A stretch of DNA of 64,000 nucleotides from Methanobrevibacter arboriphilus JCM 13429 = DSM 1125 (GCF_002072215.1 NZ_JXMW01000006.1:247350-311349), one strand, 5' to 3'. Positions 28,366-37,244 are shown, counted from the first letter of the stretch. A program made the numbers and translations. The notes: a model not told the origin generated them from the sequence alone.

Positions 28366-29913
28366 TCAGCCAATCATTTTTTTATTAGATTTCATCCCTA
28401 CCAAAGAAGCTATAACAGCTATGAAACAAAGAACAGTGGAAAATACACAAGCTATTTGAGAACTTAGTATTAAAAGTGAGAAATATCTAGGAATAATCGG
28501 AACCGAGCCCATTATCACGGCAAAAATAACAGTAAGCATACCTAAACTCATTGTCTGACCAATAACCCGCACTGTAGAAACAGTTGCAGATGCGAGAGAT
28601 GCAAACTTCCTTGGAACTGAACCCATAATCGAATTAGTATTCGGTGAAGAAAATATCCCATAACCAATACCTTGTAATACCATAGAAGCTACAATAACAT
28701 ATAAAGGCATAGATTTATCTAAAAATATTAAGATAAAGATAGCCACTGTAACAAAAACCATACCTAAAGATGCGAGTTTTTGAGGCTCAATCTTATCAGA
28801 TAGTTTACCTGAAAATGGTGCAATTAATGCCATGAGTGCAGGAGTAACAATCAGAATCAAACCAGTTGTTTGAGGATCCATATGCCTTATATACTGTAAA
28901 TGATAATTCAATATATAAGTTACTATAAAAGTAGCTAGATAACTTATTAAAGCTGCTAATGTAGATGAAGAAAATTTTAAATTCTTAAAAAACTCAACAT
29001 GAAAAACGGGAAATTTCTGTCTTAATTCCCAAAAAGCAAACCCTGCTAAAAGAATCAAACCAAAAACTGTTAAAAATACTCCAGTTAACTGATTCAATAT
29101 AGTAAAACCATACATAAATAAAAGTATTCCAATAGAATAAACAAACGTACCTATAAAATCAAATGGATCTTCTTTACCAGTGACCCATTCATTTTTAACC
29201 TTAAATATTAATATAGCTAATGGTATAATTAATAAAGGTAAAGTAAGATAAAAAATACTAGGCCATCCTAAATTTTTAGTCAATATTCCTCCTAAAACAG
29301 GTGCAAGAGTTAATCCAATATAAACACTAGATATTGTTATTCCAATCCCCTTTCCTCTTTCTTTAGGAGGTAAAGCTTCAGTTACCATTGCAAGAGAAGC
29401 TATATTTAACATAGATGCTGCAATTCCTTGAATAACTCTAAAAAATATTAAATGATAAGCAGAAAATGAAATAGATGCTCCAACAGACCCTACAAAGAAA
29501 ATCAATATTCCGAATATAAAAAATTTTTTCAATCCATATTTACCTGCTAATTTACCAAATGGAACTGAAAATATAGCTATAGAAAGTAAAAAAGATGTAG
29601 CTAACCAATTTTGAAGAATAGCATTTATAGAAAACTGACTAGCTATAGCTGGAAGAGCAACAGCTATAGCAGATGTTGAAAATGCTGTGATAAAAGATGT
29701 TAATGCTGCTAAAAAAATAATTAAGTTTTTTGAAGAATCTTTCTTCAAAATACCATCTTCATTTCCATTTAAGTTAAAAGAAGAAATATTCTTATTTTTA
29801 TCTTCAAAAATCTTTTTATCCTCAGAAATACCATTATCTTCAGAAGTATTATTTTCAAAAGTATTGCTAATAGTTCTAGGAATATCTTTTAGAAACTCAT
29901 GAACATTTACCAT
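28366..29913 (-). CDS. MFS transporter (DHA2-like drug:proton antiporter)
   Basis: Major facilitator protein of 515 aa. A hydrophilic N-terminal stretch of about 60 residues precedes 12-14 predicted helices. Motif A is present as FGKLAGKYGLKK (about residue 120), motif C-like GITISSVYIGLTLAPVLGG (about 195) marks antiporters, and a second motif A-like GKLSDKIEPQK lies in the C-terminal half. It is probably a proton-driven efflux pump for an unknown compound. It starts 13 bp after the stop of the phosphoesterase gene and is likely in one operon with it. Confidence 0.85.
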   Translation of the reverse strand: MVNVHEFLKDIPRTISNTFENNTSEDNGISEDKKIFEDKNKNISSFNLNGNEDGILKKDSSKNLIIFLAALTSFITAFSTSAIAVALPAIASQFSINAILQNWLATSFLLSIAIFSVPFGKLAGKYGLKKFFIFGILIFFVGSVGASISFSAYHLIFFRVIQGIAASMLNIASLAMVTEALPPKERGKGIGITISSVYIGLTLAPVLGGILTKNLGWPSIFYLTLPLLIIPLAILIFKVKNEWVTGKEDPFDFIGTFVYSIGILLFMYGFTILNQLTGVFLTVFGLILLAGFAFWELRQKFPVFHVEFFKNLKFSSSTLAALISYLATFIVTYILNYHLQYIRHMDPQTTGLILIVTPALMALIAPFSGKLSDKIEPQKLASLGMVFVTVAIFILIFLDKSMPLYVIVASMVLQGIGYGIFSSPNTNSIMGSVPRKFASLASATVSTVRVIGQTMSLGMLTVIFAVIMGSVPIIPRYFSLLILSSQIACVFSTVLCFIAVIASLVGMKSNKKMIG

Positions 29914-29926
29914 TTTATACCCCTAT

Positions 29927-30625
29927 TTATAATTTAATAAAATTAGCTATAATGTTATTATTTTTATCCACTTCAATTAAACATCCATGGCCCCCCTCAA
30001 GCATTCCAGGATTAATAATTACAGTATCATCCAACATATCCATAGACATTGCTTCATGTATATGACCACATATATTTAAGCTAGGCTTATATTCTTCTAT
30101 GATTCTTCTAATAGCTTCACTCCCTACATGAGAACCATCAGCAATCTTATCTGCTTCTGTATTCTTAGGAGGAGCATGAGTAACTAAAATTGGGATTTTT
30201 CCATATGGAAATTCATCGGTTGATTCTTTTACAGAATCAATATTTTTTGATTCTAAAACAGATTTAATAGATTTATAAAGAGTATCTTCATCAAATTCAC
30301 CAGGAGTATCAAAAGGTGTAGGATTAGACCCTCCAAAACCATATAAAACTAAATTTTCATATTCAATTACAGTATTATGAATACAAACAGCATTAGAATC
30401 AATTATATTTCTTTCTACATCATCAGGATCACAATTTCCAGGAATAGCAAAAATTTCAGTTACATACTCAGATAGTTTATTAATAAAGTATTCTACAAAA
30501 TCTACAGGTCCAAAATTAGTTATATCTCCAGAAACAATCAATAAATCAATTTTATTATCATTTAAATAAGAATATAGCTTATTATTTTCATTACCATGAA
30601 CATCACTAATAGCTAGAATATTCAA
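29927..30625 (-). CDS. Calcineurin-like metallophosphoesterase
   Basis: Phosphoesterase of 232 aa with all five metal-site motifs: SDVHGNENN (residues 7-15), SGDITNFGP (about 32), GNCDPDDV (about 62), VTHAPP (about 148) and CGHIHEAM (about 185). It resembles archaeal YfcE/MJ0936-like enzymes that hydrolyse phosphodiesters, but its substrate is unknown. GGTGC precedes the ATG. It is the first gene of a two-gene operon with the MFS transporter. Confidence 0.88.
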   Translation of the reverse strand: MNILAISDVHGNENNKLYSYLNDNKIDLLIVSGDITNFGPVDFVEYFINKLSEYVTEIFAIPGNCDPDDVERNIIDSNAVCIHNTVIEYENLVLYGFGGSNPTPFDTPGEFDEDTLYKSIKSVLESKNIDSVKESTDEFPYGKIPILVTHAPPKNTEADKIADGSHVGSEAIRRIIEEYKPSLNICGHIHEAMSMDMLDDTVIINPGMLEGGHGCLIEVDKNNNIIANFIKL

Positions 30626-30941
30626 AATAGCACCTCAAAAAAATTCCTTAATAATCATATTTAATTTATGTTTTAATATTATTAAACTTTTATATCTAAT
30701 TTTTAGATAATAATTTTTATGAAAATAAGAAAAAATAAACAAAAATAATTATAAAATTAAATGATTAAATAATGAAAAAATAATAAAATAAAGATAATAA
30801 ACTAAAAATGATTAAATAATAAAAAAATAATAAAATAAAGAAAAAAAATAAAGAAAAATAAAAATAATAAAAATAATAAAAAAATAATAAAAAAATAAAG
30901 AAAAAATAATAGAAAATTAATTATATAATCATAAAATAAAG
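30626..30941. other. Intergenic, A-rich
   Basis: A-rich low-complexity repeats (AATAAAATAAAGA) fill 30720-30920. No gene seen. Confidence 0.4.
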
Positions 30942-31463
30942 TTATTCATTAAAAAAAGGAGCGAACTCTTTTAATGCTTTTTTTATATTTTCAGAATCAC
31001 CATAAATAGCTATAGTAATATCATCCTCAAATTCTATTATAAGATTAAAATATTCAGCTATTTCTTGAGTACGATCTTCAGATATTGGTTTTTTAAGATG
31101 AATCTTTGCAGAGGAAAATCCTGGAGGAGCACCTCCAACAAATTTAGAAGAGGACTCTGCCTGTTTGTAAATTTCTTCACCTAGATTAGCTCTTCTTAAT
31201 TTATCAATCCAATCCTTATAATAATCATCATTAACTTCTTCAGCATATCCAAGAAGTTTATCTTGAATCTCTGTAATTTTAATATTAGCTTTATCAAACT
31301 CTTTAATCATGTCAGGATGTGACATGTCTTTTTTATAGAAATTAATAGACGTCTTGAGAAGACTTATATCTTTATTAACAGAACTAGGAATATCCATTCC
31401 TCTTTTTTTAAGGTCAGTAAGAAGTTCGACTAAAATTAACCAATTTTGTTCAATAGGTAACAC
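30942..31463 (-). CDS. Conserved archaeal protein, DUF2096-like
   Basis: A 173-aa soluble protein resembling the DUF2096 family of Methanobacteria and Methanococci. The N-terminal two thirds are helical (WLILVELLTDLKKRGMDIP, DKLRRANLGEEIY). The C-terminal third contains VGGAPPGFSSAKIHLKKPISEDRTQEIAEYFNLIIEFEDD, a small alpha/beta module with a conserved Pro-Pro-Gly. No catalytic motif is evident. Translation starts at GTG 31461-31463 after GGGATGAT. Function unknown. Confidence 0.65.
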   Translation of the reverse strand: MLPIEQNWLILVELLTDLKKRGMDIPSSVNKDISLLKTSINFYKKDMSHPDMIKEFDKANIKITEIQDKLLGYAEEVNDDYYKDWIDKLRRANLGEEIYKQAESSSKFVGGAPPGFSSAKIHLKKPISEDRTQEIAEYFNLIIEFEDDITIAIYGDSENIKKALKEFAPFFNE

Positions 31464-31770
31464 TAAAAATCATCCCAATGCTAAATACAGTATATTAAAT
31501 GTAATATAATTAATTTGAATATGAATAATTTATGATATAAATAATTTGTATAATAATATAATTGATTTATATAATAATATTTAATTAATAATATTTAATC
31601 TAAATAATAATTTAAATAATCATATTAATACTAGTATTACTAATAGTATTATTAATAGTATTACTAATAGTATTAATAATGGCATTAATAATAGTATTAA
31701 TATTAATAATATTAATAATAATATTAATAATTTAAAGAATAATATCAAAAATTAAAATTGATTCTTTTTA
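31464..31770. repeat. ATT/AGT trinucleotide repeats
   Basis: At 31620-31735 repeats such as AATAGTATTACTAATAGT run for more than 100 bp. The same triplet type expands inside coding genes elsewhere in the window. No gene. Confidence 0.55.
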
Positions 31771-32040
31771 TTAACTTAAATGTCCCTCTATTATCTTTAG
31801 AGTAGTATGATTAACTTTCGCATCTGCATCTTCTAATTCATGTTTAATCTGCTCAATATTATCATAAGAATCTAAAAAAAGAACATGATGACTTTCTGTC
31901 CCAGTAATATCCAATATAGCTATTTCATCATCATCTTTGACTTCTCTTTTTTCAATTGTAGCTTTAAACTGTACATAAGGACCATATTCCTCAGGTATAT
32001 CCTTAAACTTAAATATTCCACCCAATGTCGCTATAAACAT
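31771..32040 (-). CDS. Small conserved archaeal protein, DUF749-like
   Basis: An 89-aa protein resembling the DUF749 family: MFIATLGGIFKFKDIPEEYGPYVQFKATIEKREVKDDDEIAILDITGTESHHVLFL and a C-terminal helix-strand (NHTTLKIIEGHL). A beta-rich fold with conserved acidic and His residues is likely; no function is known. A GGTGAT site precedes the ATG. It lies upstream of the DUF2096-like gene on the same strand, 307 bp away. Confidence 0.65.
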   Translation of the reverse strand: MFIATLGGIFKFKDIPEEYGPYVQFKATIEKREVKDDDEIAILDITGTESHHVLFLDSYDNIEQIKHELEDADAKVNHTTLKIIEGHLS

Positions 32041-32381
32041 TAATAATCACCATTCAATCTTTTAAAAATCTATCAATCAATATATAACTCATTTAATATC
32101 TATTGGTTTAACTAGTATAAAAAATTATTGATTTGTTGTTGATTTATAATTTTTTGTGAAATAAATCTATTATTAATAAAAATTATGGGTAAAATATAAA
32201 ATAATTATTAAAAAATCATATAAATCAAAACAATGTATGATTATAAAACTAAAAATAAGATGATAATTAAAAACAAAACAAAATTAAAAACAAAAAAAAA
32301 TACTAAAAAAATACTAAAAAATACTAAAAAAAAAAATAATAAAAAGTGGAAAAACCACTAAAATAGTAAATTACTGATTAA
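32041..32381. other. Spacer downstream of hdrB
   Basis: Contains the hdrB terminator candidate at its right end and A-rich sequence elsewhere. No gene seen. Confidence 0.4.
32320..32359 (-). terminator. Terminator of the hdrCB operon
   Basis: On the minus strand, 22 bases after the hdrB stop, AGTGG-TTTTT-CCACT (32345-32359) forms a hairpin followed by a long T-rich run (T5, ATTA, then T10 or more). Oligo-T is the usual archaeal termination signal. Confidence 0.6.
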
Positions 32382-33290
32382 TTATTCTCCACCAGTAATT
32401 TTATCAGAACTAGCAACTATTTTTGCAAGTGCTGGAGCAGAATCAATTAAATGAGAATCTAAAGTTAACTCATCAGCACCTAATCCAAATGCTAATCCTA
32501 ATAGTTGAGCTAAATGGAAAACAGGAATACCAAAATCAGTATTATACATTTTGTTTACTTCAGTTTGACCTACGTCAAATTGTAAGTGACAGAATGGACA
32601 AACATCTACAATAGCATCTACACCTGCTGCAGTCATATTATCAAGTTTTTCTTTAGTAAAGCTTGCAGTTACATCTAAATCTCTAGATCTAAGACCTCCA
32701 CCTGCACCACAACACATCATTTTGTCTTTGTAAGGTACAGATTTAGCACCAGTAGATTCAACTAATTCATCTAAAATAGTTGGTTTTTCTGCATTATCAA
32801 TTTGAATCTCATCAGATGGTCTTAAAAAGTGGCATCCATAGTGGACAGCTACATTTAAATCTAATGGGTTGGTTACTAATTCAGAAAGTTTGTCAACACC
32901 AATATCATTGTATAAAATTTGAGCAAGGTGTTTTACTTCAATAGAACCTTTATATTCCCTACCAGTTTCAGCTAAAACTTCATTAATTTCATTTTTCATT
33001 TCATTATCATGTTTTAGCATATGGTTAGTTTCAAATAAAGATCCGAAACATCCATTACATTCAGTCATTATGTCATAGCCCATATCTTCTGCAATAGTAA
33101 TATTACGAGCAGCGATAGAAGCCCATGTTTTTTTATCAAAAGAACCAAATACACCAGGAGCAGGACAACAGGAAGCTCCAGCCATATCATTGAGTTCTAT
33201 ATCAAGTTTATCAAATAAAATTCTTGTTGCTTTTTCAATACCAGGATAACGGTTGTTCATAATACAACCTAAGAAATATGCGATTTCCAT
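32382..33290 (-). CDS. hdrB: CoB--CoM heterodisulfide reductase subunit B
   Basis: Catalytic subunit of heterodisulfide reductase; it reduces CoM-S-S-CoB at non-cubane [4Fe-4S] clusters, within the HdrABC-MvhADG electron-bifurcating complex of cytochrome-free methanogens. Two CCG modules are present: FLGC, GASCCPAPGVF and ECNGCFG in the N-terminal half; HYGCHF, MMCCGAGGG and VCPFCHLQFD in the C-terminal half. At 302 aa it is the standard length. ATG 33288-33290 follows GGAGG; the longer frame from 33347 overlaps hdrC and is not needed. It lies 22 bp after hdrC. hdrA is not in the window, as is common in this order. Confidence 0.95.
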   Translation of the reverse strand: MEIAYFLGCIMNNRYPGIEKATRILFDKLDIELNDMAGASCCPAPGVFGSFDKKTWASIAARNITIAEDMGYDIMTECNGCFGSLFETNHMLKHDNEMKNEINEVLAETGREYKGSIEVKHLAQILYNDIGVDKLSELVTNPLDLNVAVHYGCHFLRPSDEIQIDNAEKPTILDELVESTGAKSVPYKDKMMCCGAGGGLRSRDLDVTASFTKEKLDNMTAAGVDAIVDVCPFCHLQFDVGQTEVNKMYNTDFGIPVFHLAQLLGLAFGLGADELTLDSHLIDSAPALAKIVASSDKITGGE

Positions 33291-33312
33291 TATTATTCCT
33301 CCAGTAAAAAAT

Positions 33313-34386
33313 TTATTCAAGCTCTCCAGTAGCTTTGTTGAATCCAATTAAGTCATCGAATCCAGTAATTTCACAGATTTTTTGTACTTCTTCTAAAGCT
33401 TCTGGGTGGGAGTGAGTAGTTGGTGGTAATTCATCAAGTCCAACTCTTTTTCTAAGTTCTTTGGTTGCATCATTAATTGGTACACCATGACCAGTTTTTA
33501 TAACAAAAGAACCAGTAGCCTTGTGTGCAGGAGCCATAAATCCGTTTTGTGCAGCAACATTTCTTGCCATTTTGACTATTTCTACAATTTTGATTTCACG
33601 AGGACATCTTTCTTGGCAAGTATAACAAGTACTACACATCCATAAGGAATCATCAGAAATTACTTCATCTTTTAATCCCATAAGACATTTTCGTACTAAT
33701 TGTCTTACTCTGTATGGAGTTCTTCTTCCAGAAGGACATCCACCAGTACAAGTTCCACATTGGAAACAAATTTCTACAGAGTCAATTCCAGCATCTTTAA
33801 ATATTTGAGTAAATTCTGGATCAACATTTCCTAATGTTAATTTTTCTTCTTCATTTAATAGAGTCATAGTATCTCTCTTTTCTTCTTTATTCTTAGAATC
33901 ATTATCTGAATGATCTTCAGTATCTTCATCTTCAGAATCATCAGCTTTTTCATCTACAGATTTAACTTTATCAGCTTTCTCAATAGTATCTTCAATACTA
34001 TTTTTAACTTCATCAGCAACTTCTTTAATATCTTCTTTGACCCCTTCAACCTTTTCTTCAATTTTTTCTTTAGTTTCAGAAGGTTTATTTTTAGATTTAT
34101 TTTTAGAAGTTATTGTTGGATTTTCTACCTCAACTACTTCAATTTTAATATTTTCAGTTTCAGTAGATTTAGTATAATTAGCTTTTTTAGAAACATCTTG
34201 AGAATTTTTATTTGTAGAAGATAAAGCTTCTTTTTCTTCTTTTGTATTTGAGTTTGTCTGTTCAGGTCTCAAATCAGATGGTTCACCTGATTTTTTCCGA
34301 TCCAATACCTTATCTTCAGAATTATTCTCAACTACATCATTGTTTGACCCTGTAAATAGAGCCTTTAGACGTTTGAAAACAGACAT
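33313..34386 (-). CDS. hdrC: CoB--CoM heterodisulfide reductase subunit C with long N-terminal extension
   Basis: Fe-S electron-transfer subunit of Hdr. Residues 174-357 are a complete HdrC of ordinary length (184 aa) with two ferredoxin motifs, CFQCGTCTGGCP (from Cys 207) and CSTCYTCQERCP. In front lies a 173-residue extension rich in Lys, Glu, Asp, Ser and Asn, starting MSVFKRLKALFTG, with a coiled-coil-like stretch (KEKIEEKVEGVKEDIKEVADEVK). The upstream ATG has a good AGGTG site and a TATA box further upstream, so the extension is probably translated. An internal ATG (33865-33867) after GAGAGATACT could give the short form too. I know of no Hdr function for such a tail. Confidence 0.93.
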   Translation of the reverse strand: MSVFKRLKALFTGSNNDVVENNSEDKVLDRKKSGEPSDLRPEQTNSNTKEEKEALSSTNKNSQDVSKKANYTKSTETENIKIEVVEVENPTITSKNKSKNKPSETKEKIEEKVEGVKEDIKEVADEVKNSIEDTIEKADKVKSVDEKADDSEDEDTEDHSDNDSKNKEEKRDTMTLLNEEEKLTLGNVDPEFTQIFKDAGIDSVEICFQCGTCTGGCPSGRRTPYRVRQLVRKCLMGLKDEVISDDSLWMCSTCYTCQERCPREIKIVEIVKMARNVAAQNGFMAPAHKATGSFVIKTGHGVPINDATKELRKRVGLDELPPTTHSHPEALEEVQKICEITGFDDLIGFNKATGELE

Positions 34387-34464
34387 TTAAAACACACCTT
34401 GGAAAATCATTGAAAAGTATTTAATACATTTCTTAAATCCTTAATTATAATTAGAAAAACTCTA

Positions 34465-34472
34465 TATATAAA
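34465..34472 (-). promoter_or_regulatory. TATA box of hdrCB
   Basis: TTTATATA on the minus strand, about 80 bp before the hdrC start, preceded by AACC as a BRE-like element. It puts the transcript start near 34440 and a leader of about 55 nt. Confidence 0.55.
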
Positions 34473-34500
34473 GGTTACTAAAAATTTCTAAAGTGTAACC
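34473..34500. promoter_or_regulatory. Dyad upstream of hdrCB promoter
   Basis: GGTTAC and GTAACC, separated by 16 bp, form a perfect dyad that abuts the TATA box on its upstream side. This is a plausible operator or activator site; no regulator is identified. Confidence 0.4.
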
Positions 34501-34759
34501 CAAAAGGCAACAGTTTTTTTATTTTTTATATTTCATTGATAAAATCTCTTTATTAATAAAATCTAAAATTATAATATTATAATCTAAAATTATAATTTTA
34601 TTATATATCATATTACATAATACCTAAAATTACATAATACATAAATTACTAATATTAAAAATTATTAAACAATAAATTGTTATATTAAAAGAATTATTCA
34701 TTATAACAAGAATTTATTATAAAAAATATTCTCATAAAGAGATTATAAAGGGATAACAA

Positions 34760-35515
34760 ATGGTAGAAAAATTTGAAATAAAAAGTCATGATGGACCAGG
34801 AAGACTTGGAAAACTTGGAGAAATCCAAACACCAGCAATATTCGATGAAAAAGAGATCAAAAATATATTAGCTGATGATGAACAAACAGCATATAATATT
34901 GAAAGAGAAATAGCTGAATGGGGAGTTAGAAGAACTATCGAGAAAGCTAAAAATGAGAAAAATGAAAATCCCAACTCTAGGATAGCTGTTATTCAAGGCT
35001 CAAAATATGTTGATTTAAGAATTGAATGTGGAAAAAAACTTGAAGAGCTTGGATACAATGGACTCATAATAGCTAATGGAGATGACTTGTTATTACATCC
35101 CCGAGACCTTGTTAACTTAATAGTAGAACTTAGAAAAAACCTTAAACCAAACACTTACCTCATATTTACATTTGCAGAATGTTCATTCATACCCCTGCTT
35201 TCCTATATGGGAATAGATGGATTCTTAAGTGGATCAGATGAATATTATAGCTATTTAAATGTATTAACAACTCCGACTAAAAATTATGATTTAGAAGTCT
35301 ATAAACTATCTGAAATGAATCAAAAACAGATAACTGAATGTAACAAGAAGACTCTTGACTTTGTAACAAGTGAAGTAAGAGAACATATGAAAAATAAGGC
35401 TCTTAGAAACCTCATTGAAGAAAGAGGAGTTACAAGTCCACAAAATGCATCTGCACTTAGAATTCTAGATAAATATCATCAAGATTATTTACAAGAAAAT
35501 ACTCAATTATATTAG
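34760..35515 (+). CDS. tRNA-guanine transglycosylase-like / archaeosine synthase (ArcS)-type domain protein
   Basis: A 251-aa protein resembling the TGT-like part of archaeosine synthase ArcS (TgtA2), which acts on preQ0 at position 15 of tRNA. Segments consistent with this are IAVIQGSKYVDLRIECGKKLEELGYNGLIIANGD and the trailing NKKTLDFVTSEVREHMKNKALRNLIEERGVTSPQNASALRILDKYHQDY, which matches the ArcS middle region. The C-terminal PUA domain of full ArcS proteins is absent, so this is either a split subunit or a distinct paralogue. It starts after AAGGGATAAC, divergent from hdrCB. Confidence 0.55.
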   Translation: MVEKFEIKSHDGPGRLGKLGEIQTPAIFDEKEIKNILADDEQTAYNIEREIAEWGVRRTIEKAKNEKNENPNSRIAVIQGSKYVDLRIECGKKLEELGYNGLIIANGDDLLLHPRDLVNLIVELRKNLKPNTYLIFTFAECSFIPLLSYMGIDGFLSGSDEYYSYLNVLTTPTKNYDLEVYKLSEMNQKQITECNKKTLDFVTSEVREHMKNKALRNLIEERGVTSPQNASALRILDKYHQDYLQENTQLY

Positions 35516-35741
35516 TTTAATTCAATTATATACTTAATAATATTGTAATTTATTAAATTATATTAATTTAATAGATTATATTGATACTAAATACTAAATA
35601 TATTAATATTAGCTTTAATATTAGCTTATATTAATAATTTTAATATCGAAATTTTAAAAATAAATAATAAATGTAAGCATAATAGTAAATATGAATATAT
35701 AAATGTAAACATAACAGTAATATAAATATAAAGGTGTTTAA

Positions 35742-36212
35742 ATGAAAAATAAATATTTAGCTATAATTATAGTTGTTATAATAGCTATAATAGCTTTAGT
35801 AGGGGCATTTACACTTGGAATTTTTGATAATAATCAAACTAGTGATAGTAGTGATTGGGAAGTCAAAAATTTATCTGGAATAACATTTAAAATTCCTCCA
35901 AAATATGAAAAAGGAACGATCCAAAGTGGAAATATAATTGATGGAGTAAATACAGGAAATAGCTATAAATCTGAAGATTTGAGTATCATCATCAACAGTA
36001 CAAATTGGACTAATGATTTAAACAAATTTATGGATTCAGACTCAGCAATTATGACTGTTTTAGATATTAATGGACATGAAGTAGAAATATTTAGTGATAA
36101 GGGAACATCAAAAGCATTTTTCAAGATTAAAAATAGTACTGTAGCTATAAGTTGGTCTGGAGATAATGCAAACGGAGATATAAAAGCCCTTATTACTAGT
36201 TTTTTTAATTAA
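35742..36212 (+). CDS. Membrane-anchored extracytoplasmic protein, unknown function
   Basis: A 156-aa protein with one N-terminal transmembrane helix (YLAIIIVVIIAIIALVGAFTLGIF) and an external beta-rich domain (VKNLSGITFKIPPKYEKGTI, SEDLSIIINSTNW, STVAISWSGDN). The C-terminal half resembles the protein at 4929-5648 in motif order and ending, so both belong to one uncharacterised Methanobrevibacter-type family. An AGGTG site lies five bases before the ATG. It is followed by the tandem structured RNA genes but is probably a separate unit. Confidence 0.65.
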   Translation: MKNKYLAIIIVVIIAIIALVGAFTLGIFDNNQTSDSSDWEVKNLSGITFKIPPKYEKGTIQSGNIIDGVNTGNSYKSEDLSIIINSTNWTNDLNKFMDSDSAIMTVLDINGHEVEIFSDKGTSKAFFKIKNSTVAISWSGDNANGDIKALITSFFN

Positions 36213-36308
36213 AAATAGAAAATACTATAAAATATATAATTTGGATTTATAGATAATGAACAGTTAAAAGTCATTAGCTATAAATCATATACTTTTTTAG
36301 AAAAATTT

Positions 36309-36323
36309 CGAAAGATTTATATA
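36309..36323 (+). promoter_or_regulatory. Promoter of structured RNA copy 1 (BRE/TATA)
   Basis: CGAAAGA (BRE-like) followed by TTTATATA. The transcript should start about 25 bases later, near 36343, just before the first hairpin. The same 15 bp recurs exactly before copy 2. Confidence 0.7.
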
Positions 36324-36342
36324 TTAAAAAGAATAAAGTAAC

Positions 36343-36540
36343 GATGTGAACATATATACAGTTCAATATATGTCATGATTCAGCTGCCTAAATACTCTCT
36401 AATAGGTAGAACTATGAGTTGATGTTTAATTAATGCAAATGTCTGTTACCCATAATTATCTTCTCAACCTAGGATATAAAAACAAACACTGTTAAAAACA
36501 CATATGCATATAATAATTAATCATCAACCCATCTATTTTT
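36343..36540 (+). ncRNA. Novel structured RNA, tandem copy 1
   Basis: About 198 nt between a TATA-type promoter and a T-run (36536-36540). Helices read by eye: A, 36350-36357 with 36366-36373 (loop ACAGTTCA); B, 36384-36390 with 36403-36409 (loop AATACTCTCTAA); C, a long-range closing stem 36414-36424 with 36522-36532; D, 36433-36442 with 36500-36509; E, 36457-36462 with 36471-36476 (loop CTCAACCT). Copy 2 keeps the loops exactly and changes stem bases in compensating or wobble fashion. No ORF with a ribosome binding site lies inside. I do not recognise it as RNase P, SRP, a riboswitch or a C/D box RNA. Confidence 0.75.
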
Positions 36541-36721
36541 AAAGAAGGTTTTAATAATAAAATTTATAGATAAAACTCATTTTAGATAATTATTTTTTTT
36601 AAATACTAAAAATATTAGCTAAGATACTTTAAAAATAAGTATAGTTTTCTATAATTATAAAAATTTTTATTTTTATAAAATTAAGAAATCTTTGATTTTT
36701 TAATAATTATAAAAAATATTT

Positions 36722-36736
36722 CGAAAGATTTATATA
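36722..36736 (+). promoter_or_regulatory. Promoter of structured RNA copy 2 (BRE/TATA)
   Basis: CGAAAGA followed by TTTATATA, 413 bp from the promoter of copy 1 and identical to it over the whole element and the next 20 bp. Confidence 0.7.
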
Positions 36737-36755
36737 TTAAAAAGAATAAAGTAAC

Positions 36756-36946
36756 GATGTGAATATATATACAGTTCAATATATGTCATAATTTACCTAC
36801 CTAAATACTCTCTAATAGGTAGAAAATGAATTGATGTATTAGTTTTTAATATATGTGTATGATACCCACAACTATCTTCTCAACCTAAGATATTAAAATA
36901 AAACATATACAATAAAAAAACAGTATCATCAATTCATCTATTTTTT
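36756..36946 (+). ncRNA. Novel structured RNA, tandem copy 2
   Basis: About 191 nt ending in T6 (36941-36946). The helices correspond one to one with copy 1: A, 36763-36770/36779-36786; B, 36797-36803/36816-36822; C, 36826-36836/36927-36937 (11 perfect pairs); D, 36850-36856/36903-36909; E, 36773-type stem at 36873-36878/36887-36892. Against copy 1, stem C shows one compensatory change (G-C to A-T), stems B and E exchange G:T for A-T or G:T pairs, and stem A exchanges C-G for T:G. It lies directly 3' of recQ, in convergent orientation. Confidence 0.75.
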
Positions 36947-37244
36947 AAATTAAATATTATAATTTATATTTTTAACTTATTGTTTTATTAATTGTTTGTT
37001 ATTTTAATAAATAAATTTATCTTTTATATTAATTTCAACTTTACAATAAAAATAATAATAGCTAAATAGGCAAATAACTGAATAATAACAGATGAATAGC
37101 TAAATAGCTGAATAGTAAACAGATGGATAGCTGAATAGGTAAATTAAAAAATCTATATAGTAATTGTTTAAATCTAATTGCTTAATAAATATTAATATTT
37201 GTTTTCTGAATTTAAACAATCCTAATTTTATATTAATTGTTTGG

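Larger units (their letters stand above)
34387..34759. other. Divergent promoter region of hdrCB and the ArcS-like gene
   Basis: Contains the hdrCB TATA box and dyad described separately; the right half is AT-rich without other recognisable signals. Confidence 0.5.

Noticed and set aside
33910..34224. 104-aa plus-strand frame inside hdrC
   Set aside because: It is the antisense shadow of the charged HdrC extension, all Phe/Ile/Ser, without ribosome binding site.
36343..36946. C/D box sRNA or RNase P RNA as the identity of the tandem RNA
   Set aside because: No proper C (RUGAUGA) and D (CUGA) pair frames the RNA, it is too long for a C/D guide, and the RNase P core elements are absent.
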